From Apiospora phragmitis (taxonomy: Eukaryota > Ascomycota > Sordariomycetes > Amphisphaeriales > Apiosporaceae): DNA of 64,000 nucleotides. The first letter of the stretch is position 1. Each line of letters begins with the position of its first letter. Of the stretch, positions 33,571-44,578 are shown piece by piece. The stretch covers positions 62,001 to 126,000 of the forward strand of contig JAQQWL010000001.1 in assembly GCA_038363925.1 (NCBI GenBank), in the 5' to 3' direction. Under the pieces are notes generated by a model, which had not been told where the DNA came from, searched no databases, and was given only the letters and a program-made list of their open reading frames with translations. The translations under genes were made by a program, and so were the position numbers.

Positions 33571-34199
33571 GTTGTTCGAGTTCCGATCGACAAGTTCTGG
33601 AGTAGCAGGTAAGCGGGTGATGTTGCCTTGTGTAGACGTGTCTCAGCAAGTGGAAGTTGAGGGGGCTTCAGGGATATTTGTACTTACTCGAGCTGCCCAA
33701 GGACCTTACTCCCCGCGATAAGGCGGACCCTGATGGATAGTGGGTGATAGAGTTTCCAAGCCGGATGAGCGGCTTTGCGGATATTACTTGCATTATTTAG
33801 CCCGAGTAGGAGCCGGTTAGCCAATAGAGTTGTTCATTTCCAAAACGGATTCAGAGGGAGTAAGTATTCACTTGGGAGAGTGAGGGATTCATTTGTTGGG
33901 GGAGTGAGGGCCGGTCCAGTACTATCAGCAGAGCGTTGCTCAACCTTGGACCGGAATTCGTATGAGCACGAATGCTCGCATGAACTCTTTTGAGAATAAT
34001 AAAAAATCCATGTTTACAGTAGAAAATAAGCGTTGAAAACGACGCAGAAAGCCACCAAAGTGGCACCGGACCTCGTCCGAATGTCATCATACCATAGTAT
34101 ATTAACCAGTCCAATTCTCCCCTTAGAACCAAAAGGGCTGGAGACTTCTCAACCATCTATCTCCATTACACCGTCATACGCATCTCGACTGTGCACATC
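33571..34199. other. divergent promoter region of two small secreted genes
   Basis: It lies between the starts of the 71-aa gene (minus) and the cysteine-rich gene (plus). The open frames seen inside it are short and have no signature. Confidence 0.45.
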
Positions 34200-34924
34200 A
34201 TGGTGCCTACAACTCTTTTCATCTGCCTGATTGGCATGGTCTCCCACCTCCTGGGTTCTCCAGTCACCCCGGAAGCACCTGGGCGGGCTGCTGCCGGACT
34301 ACAGACTATCCCGCTGGGGCAAAACTCCACTGACCCCGACCAGCAAGGCAACGTGGCTCTGCTGGGAGATGAGGGTCAAGTCGACTGGTGGCAAGACATA
34401 GAAAAGAGGGTGGAGGCAGCGGGTACAAAGTGCCATGACTGTGACGTCTACATCCCATTCGCCGACTCCGGTTGCCACAAATCCTTTAATCAAATTGACC
34501 ACGAAGACTTCCAGCATGCCATCAATGCAATGGGTTTGTTGAACGACGACGGCGAGGTTGTTCACCAGAAAAGCATGCGCTTTTTGAGATATGAGTCGGT
34601 CGTGATCTGGGTTTGCACCTGTGGTAAGTCACCAAAGACCAGTTTCTCACTCTCTCCCTTCTCATGTTTCACACGGCTTGTCAGTACTGACCAAAGATCT
34701 GTATACTTGTAGCTGGGAAACAAAACTTCCCGTATATCCAGTGGCAATTCTTCATGGACAGGATGGGTGAACAGTGCCCGGCCTTCGATGAAGGATATAG
34801 AGCGCGAGCTGGTTGGCTCTATATCCACGACTGGGCTAAAGGCTTGAATGTCGATAACTGGGATAGTTTCGACCGAAGGATGAAAGCTGGTGAGGACGGT
34901 TGTGGTCTGGGATGCCTGTGGTAA
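34200..34924 (+). CDS. secreted cysteine-rich protein, 211 aa, one intron
   Basis: Exon 1 is 34200-34623, an intron at 34624-34712 has GTAAGT, a TACTGAC branch point at 34684 and TAG, and exon 2 ends with TAA at 34922-34924. The product is 211 aa. The signal peptide is MVPTTLFICLIGMVSHLLG; an ATG three codons upstream is possible. The mature part has eight cysteines in the pattern KCHDC, GCHKS, VCTC, EQC, GCGLGC, an even number fit for four disulfides. The C-terminal half is rich in Trp and Tyr (YIQWQFF, GWLYIHDW) and ends CGLGCLW. I recognise no family. The size, secretion signal and cysteines fit a fungal effector or a killer-toxin-like protein; this is inference. No defects are seen. Confidence 0.75.
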
Positions 34925-35850
34925 CAAATACATCTCGACAATGCTGTAGCTAGAATTAAGCTTGCGCCTCTTTCTACTTAAATGATACTGGGCTACACAC
35001 GAACTACATGCAGCATACCCTGGTAACCGCTAATGATGATTCAGTCCATTGCAAAGGTGCATACACAACCCAGCGCTTGGCGATGCGTGGCAAGTTCAGT
35101 AGCTTCTACCCACATCTACTCCAGCTATGTTTTATGCATATTACGACCTTCTCGTAGGTAGTGAAATTGGAACAGGGATGCCGAGTTAGAAAAGGCTATC
35201 ATTGCCGACTGCCGACTGCCGAGCTGGCCGAGCCCGTGTCCAGTGGTAACGGGGCGGCGGTTATTTTTTTAGAAACACATTTCCGCATGACGTTACTACG
35301 AAACAGCAGCATCGGCTTCGCATGTCTGCCGTTCATTTCCACAAGAGGCGAGTGGTCGTGTGACCACCCAGCGCGATTGGGCCGAAGACTGGGTCGCGGA
35401 AACATCCTACCCCTGCCAGAGCCGGGTGAAACTCCAGGAAGCCCCAGATGCCCCTGGCCGATCCACGATGTGGCCCCATCTGCCGCTGCTTGGCGTGTTT
35501 GGCGCCCTTGGACGTCCACTGCCGCAGGCTGTCTATCTATCTATAGAAGCAGGCCGACGTGGTAAACCCGTTTCTTCTTCCTCTTTTCGCTTCTTTCTGT
35601 CATCCATTTCCTGTCAGTTTTGTTGGATTTTCATTTCCAATCTTTACCTTGGGGCCGTGCCCGACTTTCTTTCTTTCTTTCTTTGGTGCCGACGATCAGC
35701 AGCAGCAGCAGCAGCAGCAGCAGAGCAGAGTTACAATTCTGCGCGTCTTTTCCACTCGCTCTCTTCCCGGTTTCGATTTGCGCATATTACTTTTTACATC
35801 TTACGTCATAAAAGGACATTCTCGCTGTTTCAGGCCTGCTTTCATCGACC
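34925..35850. other. intergenic and 5' leader of the Ser/Asp-rich gene
   Basis: It contains no convincing gene. The last 300 bp are pyrimidine-rich, with simple repeats at 35663-35726, as in long fungal 5' leaders. An open frame from 35559 starts with hydrophobic residues, but it lies in this pyrimidine-rich leader and is probably fortuitous. Confidence 0.5.
35663..35726 (+). repeat. microsatellites: CTTT run, then CAG run
   Basis: A (CTTT)n run of about five units (35667-35684) is followed by about nine CAG units (35697-35724). Both lie in the presumed leader of the gene at 35851 and are likely to vary in length between isolates. Confidence 0.85.
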
Positions 35851-37479
35851 ATGCGCGCCCAAGCCGACATGTTAGGACGAGGAGTGCCCAGCACCGCTCG
35901 CTCGTCGACTTATAGGCGCTGGTATCGCCGACATCAGCAAGAGCAGGCGGCGAGACGGGCGGCGGATAGCTCCGACTCGGAATCCGAACTTGAACCCGGT
36001 CCAGACTCAAACTCTGACTCCGATATCAACAACAACAACACTACCACGAAGAAGGTTGGCAACTCCAAGACCAGACGGACGCTCTCGTGGAAGGGCCGGC
36101 GGGCCACACCCGCTGCGCCTACCCCCACAGTACCGGCTGGTGCAACTTCGTCGGACGACTCGATTTCAAGTGCCGATTCACCCTCGAGTGCGGATTCGGA
36201 GGCTAGCTTGGACTCGGACTTGGACAACAATGCCAAAAAGAACGGCACCGTCAAGGCCAGGAACATCAGGGCCAAGCGAATGCTCCCCTCTGGCAGTTCC
36301 AGGAAAGCACGACAGATTAACTCTAATCCTGCTACACCTCCGGCCATACCGGCTAACCTGACTTCGTCCGGTTCGGATGCAAGTGCCGATTCGGCATCGA
36401 GCTTAGACTCGGACTCGGGCTCCGACAACGAAGCTAACAGAAAGAATGGCACTGTCAAGTCTGCTACTCTTGCGAAGCTGGGAAGGTCCAAGCGAATGAT
36501 CTCTACTGCGGAGTTGGGCAAGGCCATGGCTGCCCAGAAAGCCCAGGCCGCAGCCCCGGCGGTCACGTCTGGCGCCCCCCCCGCCGCCACGAGCGCGGCC
36601 CCTCCGCCGGCAAAGGAGGAGTTGGGAGAAGAGTCAGGCTCCGGCTCGAGTTCGAGCTCGGACTCATCTTCAAACTCAGAGGACGAGGACGAGAAGGACG
36701 AGAACAAGGACAAGCAGCCTACTCCCATCACCGCGCCAACATCCACGCTCCCGCCGCCCGTCGCGGCAGCTCCGGCCATTAGCTCGACGAAAGCAGAGAA
36801 GGAGGAGGAAGAATCCGATTGCGAGGAAGAAGAGGATGATAAGGAGAAGGAGAAGGAAAAGAAGAAGGAAGAGGAGTCTGACTGTGAGAAAGAAGATGAA
36901 GACAAGGATGAGAAGAAAGAGGACGACAAGGACAGCAAGAAGCCCTCGTCTACGAGCCCGCCGGTCGTCTCTCTGCCAGCTCAGGGAGGCAAGGCGCCCG
37001 CGATCACCTCTTCTGGAGCAGCTCCCGCCACGACATCCCGTGCCCCTACGAAGTCGAAGTCGAAGGAAGACTCGGATTCGGGATCCTCGGACTCGGATTC
37101 GGACTCGGACTCTGGTTCCGACGACGAGGGCAAGAAAAAAGACGACAAGAAAAAGGATGACAAGAAGGAGGAGAAGGCGCCGCCTTCATCCATCCCAGGC
37201 AACGCATCATCCGGGGTTCCTCCCGCTGCGCCAGGGATCACTTCTGGGCCCACCGCGGTTCCAATCGTCACTCCGCCTGTTCCTTCCCCGGCAGGGCCAC
37301 TCGAGACGGCATCAGCGCTAGCCACATCTTCGTTCCTGACCCGGTCCGGCACCGCGGCTCTGTCGGCTACCGCGTCGGCTCCGGTTGCTACGGCTGCGGC
37401 GGCCACCGTCGCTCCCGAGATGACACATCTCTTGACAGTCCTACTCATGTGTTTCCTGTTTCTCCGGTCTCGGAGATAA
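35851..37479 (+). CDS. 542-aa low-complexity Ser/Asp/Lys/Pro-rich protein with C-terminal hydrophobic end
   Basis: One uninterrupted exon. The start at 35851 (cgaccATGcgcg) follows a pyrimidine-rich leader. No signal peptide is visible; the first 40 residues are basic. Acidic serine clusters alternate with basic and Ala/Pro-rich linkers: DSESELEPGPDSNSDSD near 42-58, SGSGSSSSSDSSSNSEDEDE near 265-285, EDDKEKEKEKKKEEE near 325-340 and SGSSDSDSDSDSGSDDEGKK near 405-425. The C-terminus ends in a hydrophobic helix (LLTVLLMCFLFL) before RSRR. Similar segments (KKNGTVK) recur at about residues 128 and 201, hinting at internal duplication. A tail-anchored or GPI-like surface protein is possible; no family is recognised. 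A 334-codon antisense frame is a shadow of the repeats. Confidence 0.65.
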   Translation: MRAQADMLGRGVPSTARSSTYRRWYRRHQQEQAARRAADSSDSESELEPGPDSNSDSDINNNNTTTKKVGNSKTRRTLSWKGRRATPAAPTPTVPAGATSSDDSISSADSPSSADSEASLDSDLDNNAKKNGTVKARNIRAKRMLPSGSSRKARQINSNPATPPAIPANLTSSGSDASADSASSLDSDSGSDNEANRKNGTVKSATLAKLGRSKRMISTAELGKAMAAQKAQAAAPAVTSGAPPAATSAAPPPAKEELGEESGSGSSSSSDSSSNSEDEDEKDENKDKQPTPITAPTSTLPPPVAAAPAISSTKAEKEEEESDCEEEEDDKEKEKEKKKEEESDCEKEDEDKDEKKEDDKDSKKPSSTSPPVVSLPAQGGKAPAITSSGAAPATTSRAPTKSKSKEDSDSGSSDSDSDSDSGSDDEGKKKDDKKKDDKKEEKAPPSSIPGNASSGVPPAAPGITSGPTAVPIVTPPVPSPAGPLETASALATSSFLTRSGTAALSATASAPVATAAAATVAPEMTHLLTVLLMCFLFLRSRR

Positions 37480-37808
37480 AACACTCATCGGCTCCCAACC
37501 TAATTCTTTTTTTTAGCCTGCCTGATAAATTTGTACGATACCCTCAACAATTCAAGTTATTAATCAGCAATCGTGGATTGCATGTACGCTTCGGTTGTTC
37601 TGATCCTAGGCCTGAGTGACTCGAGAAATCTGCCAGTAGTAGCAGTAGTAGCCCTGCTTACAATATGCATTCCATATTTGTGACACGGTCCGTGGGTGTC
37701 GCCTTCGACACTTGGCCAACTTTTGATATTGCTCTGTTCGGCAACAGAAAGCCAATGTGGCTAGTTGAGACTAGTAAACGCGGTGATATAACAATGCTGT
37801 CGGCATTA

Positions 37809-37928
37809 TCAACAGCCTCGGTGGCGCTTGCAGCCTGTGGCATTCACGTGGTGTGGTTATGTTACGATTCAACAGCCTCGGTGGCGCTTGCAGCCTGTGG
37901 CATTCACGTGGTGTGGTTATGTTACGAT
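37809..37928 (+). repeat. perfect 60-bp tandem duplication
   Basis: Bases 37809-37868 are repeated without change at 37869-37928. The unit is a multiple of three, and both copies lie in one open frame, giving two identical 20-residue segments (core VALAACGIHVVWLCYD). The copies are identical, so the duplication is recent or an assembly artefact. Confidence 0.95.
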
Positions 37929-39820
37929 TGATTTATTGCTGATCTTTGGCATGATCTTCGTTCAAATCTACACGCCACCAGATTCAGATGAGCTGGGCTT
38001 GTGTGGCTCAGCTATGTGGGGATACGCCGTGCCGTTCATGACACCCTGACACCGAGTTATCCCCAACACAGACAGCGGCCAAAACTCGGGTTGCAGTGGA
38101 CTTTGAGGGAGAACGGAATTCACTCCCCAACGTGGATCACAGGCTGACTTGATGTGATGCATACGGGAGTGATGCTGTGTATTCACATGCCGACTTTGCC
38201 AACAGCAACGGTGGGATCTCAGATCTTGCCAAGGTGGACATAAAACTAATGCAAGTAATGAGCCGCCATCTCGTCCTTTTGGCATTGGAAATGTAGCGTC
38301 CAGAAGTTTGAAATCTGCGTACTTATATGGCGGTTCTCGGGTTTGGTGGGAGAGAGAGGACCGGCGGTCTCCGTGGTTTCTCCGCTCCACTAATGCAGGA
38401 ACAGAATCCGCTCTGGCGGGTGCTGATGCGTGTCGATCATCTTACCCTCGACGACTTGACGACCCGCTGTCCCGCAATATCCCGATGAAACATTTCAAGG
38501 GCTCCATTCAGAGCCTCCTGCGTCCTTGGCTGTGATACCAGATCTTGACCTTGGGATGATTGATGCCAACATCAGCACCAGGGTCACCAGGGCTTGAGGT
38601 TAATTATATGCTTTTTCTTTTCTGGACTTTTTGTTGCCTCCGGCCTGGCGAACCAACGAACCTTGGGACGTGACAGAACGCGACAAAGTCCATCGTGGGC
38701 GGCTCACTTATTACCCTCCAAGCGGCGCTCTCTCAGCCAACTTCCGTCTCATGCGAGACACCTCAGCCCTTGGCGCGCGGGGGTCTAACTCCTTCTCACT
38801 GTCTTCGGTGGACAGCAATATTGACCATGTGTAACAGACCAATCAGAAAAGGCAATTGGTACATTGAAGGACCAGTACAATACCGAAAACTCGGTTCATT
38901 TCGAGAAAGATACTACACCAACAAGCTATTTCTCAGCTCTGCAGAATCGAGATTCGCAAATGTTTATTCCAATAGCGGCTGAATTAGAAACATTTACAGG
39001 GGAATATTCGTCTGCTTGTCGGTTTTATGCCTTGAAAGCTGGAAAATGTATCAGCATATTGTAAGCCATTTGCATGATAGAAAGAGAATCTCATTACAAA
39101 TCGTCTATAAGTTCTCCACATTTACTCGTATAGTCAAGGCGTAATATCCGTTATTGCGATTCTATCAAGCTGGGACTGGTGTAGGTAGGCAAGAAGCTGT
39201 GACAATATACTACTTAGTGGCCTATCGCGTTTGCATTGGCGTCTTCTTGCCAAGATCGCCGACCCGGGATGTTCGGGTCAATACCGTACGATCGCCTGCT
39301 GGGTATAACGTGATGTTCTCAAACTTGGCGGCTCTGCGGTACTTTGTGCAGGGATAATTTTCCCGGGCGAATGAATGGCGGGGGCCCAAGGCCGTCAAAA
39401 AGCCACTTGCAATCTATGTGTTACTTGAAAAGCTGGGCAGGGGGGGGGGGGCACATTGAGAAAGTTTTAATTACCATGTCACGCGTTGTCGGACGTTTTG
39501 ACATCCCCTATCGATGGCCTTGCAGAATATTTTCATCTAGCCAATGCCTGTTGCGAAGACTACGCCCTTGAGGTTGGTAATAACCCCTGACTGGCGACAA
39601 ATGTGATGGTGAAGATGTTAAGGGGAAATAGACTCCCTTAATGACTCTTGTCGGGTGAAAGTCGCAGTCGTTGTGTGAGGATCTTCGAACGACACGGCAT
39701 TTCAGGTGGAGTCCCCCACGATTTCCATTTGTCGATCCTTTTGGTGCGTCCTGCCGCAGAAGCCGACGTCCCCGGATTTTGACTAAGCGCCAAGCGGCAT
39801 CGGGCGCGATGTCAACAGAG

Positions 39821-39946
39821 CATCGTACGGCAACATGCGCCTACACTTGCCAACTTTTCCAAGCAGAGAGTCAGTCCTTGGTTGGTTTCCCCCAAACGCC
39901 GAGCGCCCGCGAAATTACCACCCCATCGTACGGCAACATGCGCCTA
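39821..39946 (+). repeat. 23-bp direct repeat upstream of the Egh16-like gene
   Basis: The sequence starting catcgtacggcaacatgcgc occurs at 39821-39843 and again at 39924-39946, 103 bp apart, both times followed by a ttgcc block. It lies 520-645 bp before the start codon at 40466. Confidence 0.8.
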
Positions 39947-40465
39947 GAGTTGCCGTTCCCAAGGCCTGCCAGGCCTGCCGCCCCCATGCCATGCAAGATG
40001 CAAGGGGACGCTCGGCCGCAAACTACGTGGATCGTGCTGCGATATATCATTCTCGACTCCTCCGAATGTTCTCTTTTCCCTCCCTCGTCCTCTTCACCCC
40101 CACCGAGATGCGACACATGCCGTTGCAAGTGCCCATGGGCGTTTCTGCGAATGTCACTCTAAGCCTTGGGCCTCATCTCGAGGCTGGCGGCGCGAGACGG
40201 TGCTGATAGCATAGATAAAAGCAGTATTCCTGCGCTGTAGAATTTGAACTCTCCTTTTCGGATCATGATCATCGTCGTCCACCCAAGAGGATAGTGACCA
40301 GAATTCTCTTTCTCTCCAAACGATCTTGAGGATCGTTGACTTTTTCCTTTCTTACCTTCTTGGGCCAGGTTGCCTACCTGTACGCTCTTTCTAGGCTGTG
40401 CCTTCCTACTATAATCTTGCATTTTATATCCCGTTTTAAAGAAAAAGAAGAAAACCAACGACAAG

Positions 40466-41873
40466 ATGCATTCCTACACATCCTTCACCCTGGCGGCCTT
40501 GGTGTCGCTGGCACAGGCCCATGTGTCGTTTTTGAACATCCAAGGCGACCCAGGCTCCAACTCCAGCATGCAATTTGGACGTGAGTATAGCCCATGTGCT
40601 GCTAGATGCTTGACGTATAATCATGCTGACGTGTATCCCTATCCCTCAGTCGATCCTGCCCAGGCCCGGAATTGCACCCTGATCAGCGCGTGCCAGCTGG
40701 ACACCAACCTGATCCGCGAAGCCGAGATCGACGCGAACCTGGTGAACCTCTGCGGCCGCAACCAGCTGATCGGCAACATCGACATCGCCTATCACACCGA
40801 GAACGCCATCGCCCAGGGCGCCGTGACGCAGGTCAAGAAGGGCAGCGAGATCACCATCATGATGCACCAGGTCAACGCCGACGGCGCGGGGCCCTACGAG
40901 TGCGACATTGACGAGGGAAGCAACTCGAGCCTGATGGTCAAGAAGCTCACCATGATCAACAACGTCCCCGGCGTCAACGGCGTCTCGCAGGCCATGGTGA
41001 AGGACTTCAATATCATGGCCAAGATGCCGGACGACGTCAACTGCTACGGTGGTAAGCTTCTCATGTGACCCCTTTCGCTTAGGTTTACCAAAGCTAATGT
41101 AATTACTACCTGCTAGCCTCACCTGGAAACATTTGCACCATCCGATGCCGTAACAATGCCATCGCCGGACCTTTCGGTAAGTAGCCCAAACCTTACCAGT
41201 ACCCACTATTCAATCAACACCCCCGCCCCCTCCCAACACACGCATGCTAAAACTTTTCCCTCCCAGGCGGCTGCTTCGCGGTGCAACAGACCGATGTCGA
41301 GCCGACCGTCAACACGGCCAAGAGCGTCAAGACGTTCAAGGACGGCGCGGGTATCGTCAAGCAGATCCAGGGCAACCTCAAGGACCTGGCCAACGGCAAG
41401 GCAGCCAACGTGCAGCAGGGCCTCCTCGACGCCAACAGCGCCGACGCCCACGCCAACAAGGAGCTGCTCGCCTCCATCCAGTCCAACATCTACCCGGAGA
41501 CGGCCCAGCCCGAGCAGGCCAAGGGCGCCGGCGTGCAGCAGCAGACCACGACGACCGCCGCCGCCGCCGCCCCGTCCAGCGCGATTCCCACGGGCGGCCT
41601 CTTGGCGACCACGACGGCGGCCGCTGTCGGGCCGGGGGCTAGTACCGCGCCGGGGGCTGGTGTTTGGGCTGGTGGGCGACAGGGTGGTCAGCGACAGGGC
41701 GGTAGACAGCGCCCCCACTTCCTGGCGCCGCCGCCGGCGCAGGCAATGCCGCCGGTGCTGCGGCTGGTGCCGGTCGCAACCCCTTCTTCCCGTTCCCCAC
41801 GCGGGCCCCTGGGGGCAACAACAACAAGCGGAGTTCCTTCAATGGCATGAGGTGGGCCCAGCGATTCATCTAG
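40466..41873 (+). CDS. Egh16-like (GEgh16/MAS type) secreted surface protein, possible frameshift near the end
   Basis: Egh16-like proteins are secreted and, in plant and insect pathogens, linked to appressoria and penetration. The signal peptide is MHSYTSFTLAALVSLAQAHV. Four exons: 40466-40580, 40650-41051, 41117-41176 and 41267 to the end. All three introns have GT-AG borders and fitting phases. Family landmarks are VDPA-like LDPAQARNC, CGRNQLIGNIDIA, the conserved HQVNADGAGPYECDID near 40866-40910, NVPGVNG, and ICTIRCRNNAIAGPFGGCF across the last two introns. The Ala/Thr-rich tail shifts frame near 41712 at a run of five C; the third frame then reads NNNKRSSFNGMRWAQRFI to a stop at 41871-41873, a natural-looking end. 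Without the shift the protein would stop at 41850. Confidence 0.85.
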
Positions 41874-42114
41874 GTCTGTCATCGTCAGCATCCTCACCAC
41901 CATGTAAAAGTGGTCGGTCGGTAAAAGTTGAGGACGGTCGCAGGTAGTTCGTGTGTGATCTGAGATAAATTGTATATAGCTATGACATGAGGCACACATC
42001 CTCACACGCTTCTACGTGCAGACTTAGAGCTCGTGTCGTCGATCAGATGTCTTTTTTCCTTTCTTTGGTTCCCGTAGCGCAGAGAGCTTGTATAGAGCCG
42101 CTGAAGTGCGCCCA

Positions 42115-42640
42115 TCAAGTTCTGACCATCCCTTTTCTTTGTTTCCGTACCGCTATATGGTCGAGAGAGGCCGAGGTCCCAAAACGTACGACTTGTACGT
42201 TCAAAGTGCAATAAATCCCCTCCACGGTACCTGTTATCAGCTCTCTGATACTGTGTTGTGACGCCGCACACAGATATCTCCAGTCTTCATCGTCGTCACT
42301 TGGCGGTTCCAGGAGGCGGTCGGTGAGAATAAATACGGTGAGATGTCTATCGTTCTGCCCTGCCCTCAATGACTTCTGCTTCTCCCAGATATGTCGTACG
42401 TTCTTCGTCATATCTTGCCCTGCGTAGGGAGAAAGTATGTTGAATCGAGTATTGGATGATGGTGGTAGTAGTGATTCCACTTTGGAAATATTCCCCGTAG
42501 ATTCTGCCAAGTACACATCGACGCTATTGCTGTCCAGCCTTTGCGTCTTTTGTAGCAGAATAGCTAAGACGTCTGCAGCCTGGCCAGTGCTGTGTCATGA
42601 ATGACTAGTCATCGATAACGAAAGCCTTGGGTTTTTCGAA
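42115..42640 (-). pseudogene. vWA-like domain, decayed, downstream of the kinase
   Basis: Right after the kinase end, the minus strand reads FVIDD, then a TAG, then a partial match to the MIDAS-type motif (S-x-M..HW). A frame change follows, and then DVLAILLQKTQRLDSNSVDV, NTRFNILSP and DRHLTVFILTDRLLEP. The last resembles the central strand of vWA domains (hydrophobic-TDG), with D-R in place of D-G. A final QVVRFGTSASLDH fits the family pattern q-FI-FG...L..LD. Some fungal proteins, from memory, carry this fold behind a protein kinase. The internal stop and frameshift mark it as broken. Confidence 0.6.
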
Positions 42641-42645
42641 TGCCA

Positions 42646-44578
42646 TTAGATATACCTTTCGTATGTAAAACTTGGAGGGGATTGGTTAGCCACAGGACTT
42701 AAAAGCTCTCGAGGGTTATCCTGTTTCAGTCCGCCAGATTCCTTCCTCAATCTTCCCAGTGTTCGCTCAAGCCTCTTGTGAACCTTGGACTTAATGTAAC
42801 TGCCGACTCCTGGTTTCCGAAGCACGTCTTCGGCCGTGACGAATGGTATAACTGGTGTAGGGTGAAATACACGCAGCGCCTCTGTTGCCCAGCCCCAGAT
42901 CTGCGTCGGATTCACAGCCGGAACATCAGGCTCTTCAATAATCCTACTTGCACACTGAAGGATAGCGGCTGTAGAGCGATTAGATGGTGGACTATTCGCT
43001 TTCGCCCAATTGAACTCTTTGATGAGATCATTCCAGGCATTGAGCCCGTTCATCTTGGGTATATTGTGCCGAAATTGGCCATTCCCATCGTCCAACGTCC
43101 AAGTAAGGATTTCGAGAAAAACACATCCTAATGCCCAGACGTCCAAGCTTGAGTCATCAATAGACATAATATTGAAAAATATCTCTCCGCACTTCTCTGC
43201 AAGTCTACCAGACTCCATATGTATCTAGATCCTTCTATAGACACGCTGTCCACTTCTGACTAGGTCTTTAAAGACCTAGCCTTCATCCGGGCTTCAGGAG
43301 ATGGATAGCCAAGGAGATCAGACAATACACTCCTTCACCCCACCCAACACATAGCATTGTTCCATAGATGTGGCCCGCCAGGTGGACCTACTCAAATGAT
43401 TAGTGCAAGTTCGTCATATCATGTAAGCACTTAGCCATTACAATCGGTTTTAGATCCTCCCCATCGGGCCTTGATGCCACACTAAGGAGATAGTTGACCA
43501 AAATCGTCGACACATGGGACGCCGAAGTTTCCTATGTCCAATTCCGCGAGCCTGAACTCATTGCCGACGATAATGATGTTGCATGGTTTGATATCCGCAT
43601 GCCAACCTCTGTATTGCATCAGTAAACTACACCAGCCAAGATGTACTGATCCATACTCACCCAGATCCAAGCGCTGATGACTTGGGAACTGCACTCTCCA
43701 GATCTTCAAGGGCTTTGGCCAATTTGAGAAATGAATCCCTAAAGGCTCTGTATCCATCGATAGTTAAAGGAACGCCAGGTTCAGGAGGGTATAGAAGCTT
43801 GTGGAGCGTTGCATCACCCCAATTCTTCAAAACTATGACATTCTTCATGTCCGTCCTGAACGAGCCAAAGTACCCAATGAGGGAATCTCCTCCCTCGGCA
43901 CTTTGTATGCTTATGTAGGCGTCCATTTCACGCTCCCATACTGCTGTATCGTGAGGATCGTGAATCTTAAAAACCAGTTGACACTGCCGCCCTTGATAAA
44001 GTGCATGATAGTCTCTGGGGGTGAGACCAATCGTATTGGGGATCTATAGATACTCCCCATACTGTTGCGCGTCCGCGTCGAGGAAGTACATCGATATGTA
44101 TGATTGGTAATATTGCTTCAGCAGGTAACCATTGCCCCCTCAATAAGGATGGGGAAAACCCAATGGGGCAGAACGCCCACTGCGTATCTTGAAAGTCCTG
44201 GAAGAAGTTTCCTTCCAGCGTTCCCCCATGAAGCCAAGAAGGGCAGTGGGTCAAAGGCATGTGAGAATCTGAAGTATGGTTCCTGACAAAATCCACAATG
44301 TGGTCAACGCGATTGATGAGGACAAGAGTACTAATAATTCTGAGATAGTTCTGCCGAATATCGTTGAGGTCGATATTTAGTGCACGCTTGGTATAGGCTT
44401 CCGGAAGAAGAAGTGATGAGATGCGATCAATGACCCAGTATTCGAGCAGTGTAGAACATGGGATAAAGGTTCGTCCATCGTAGGTCTTGGCTGATCTTTC
44501 CTCACACCAGCGGCTGAAGGCTGAGCGTGGGCTCACACCAGCGGTTACCTTATTCGGCTTCAGCATGGTGAACGCCAC
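42646..44578 (-). pseudogene. protein kinase with N-terminal extension, frameshifted
   Basis: The N-terminal region (RWCEERSAKTYDGRTFIPCSTLLEYW, residues 24 onward) is an alpha-helical extension known from a large fungal kinase family. The N-lobe follows: LVFKIHD with the lysine, a glutamate in EREMDAYIS, and hinge NVIVLKNWGDATL. Between them the frame changes near 44020 at a run of five C. An intron at 43609-43660 (GTGAGT...ACAG) joins to the catalytic loop WHADIKPCNIIIV (HxDxKPxN with Cys in place of Asp/Glu); DIG replaces DFG. About 250 bp after 43482 are not readable as kinase. The C-lobe resumes with SLDVWALGCVFLEILTW near 43160 and ends near 42646. A degraded kinase, probably once fused to the vWA-like region. 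Confidence 0.78.

Larger units (their letters stand above)
37480..40465. other. 3 kb without a recognised gene
   Basis: Composition is average and no frame shows a family resemblance. An 88-codon frame at 37665-37931 contains the 60-bp duplication; a 163-codon frame at 39671-40162 has no motif. The last 500 bp should contain the promoter and leader of the Egh16-like gene. A run of 13 G lies at about 39439-39451. Confidence 0.5.

Noticed and set aside
35934..36938. 334-codon antisense frame opposite the Ser/Asp-rich gene
   Set aside because: Its serine runs are the complement of GAC/TCC-type repeats. The plus strand has the start context and a complete frame, so this is a shadow.
37665..37931. 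88-codon frame with two 20-residue repeats as a real gene
   Set aside because: No start context, family or splice support; the repeat comes from the DNA duplication. Kept only as a repeat.
39671..40162. 163-codon frame upstream of the Egh16-like gene
   Set aside because: No recognisable motif, composition bias of non-coding DNA, and it overlaps the presumed promoter.
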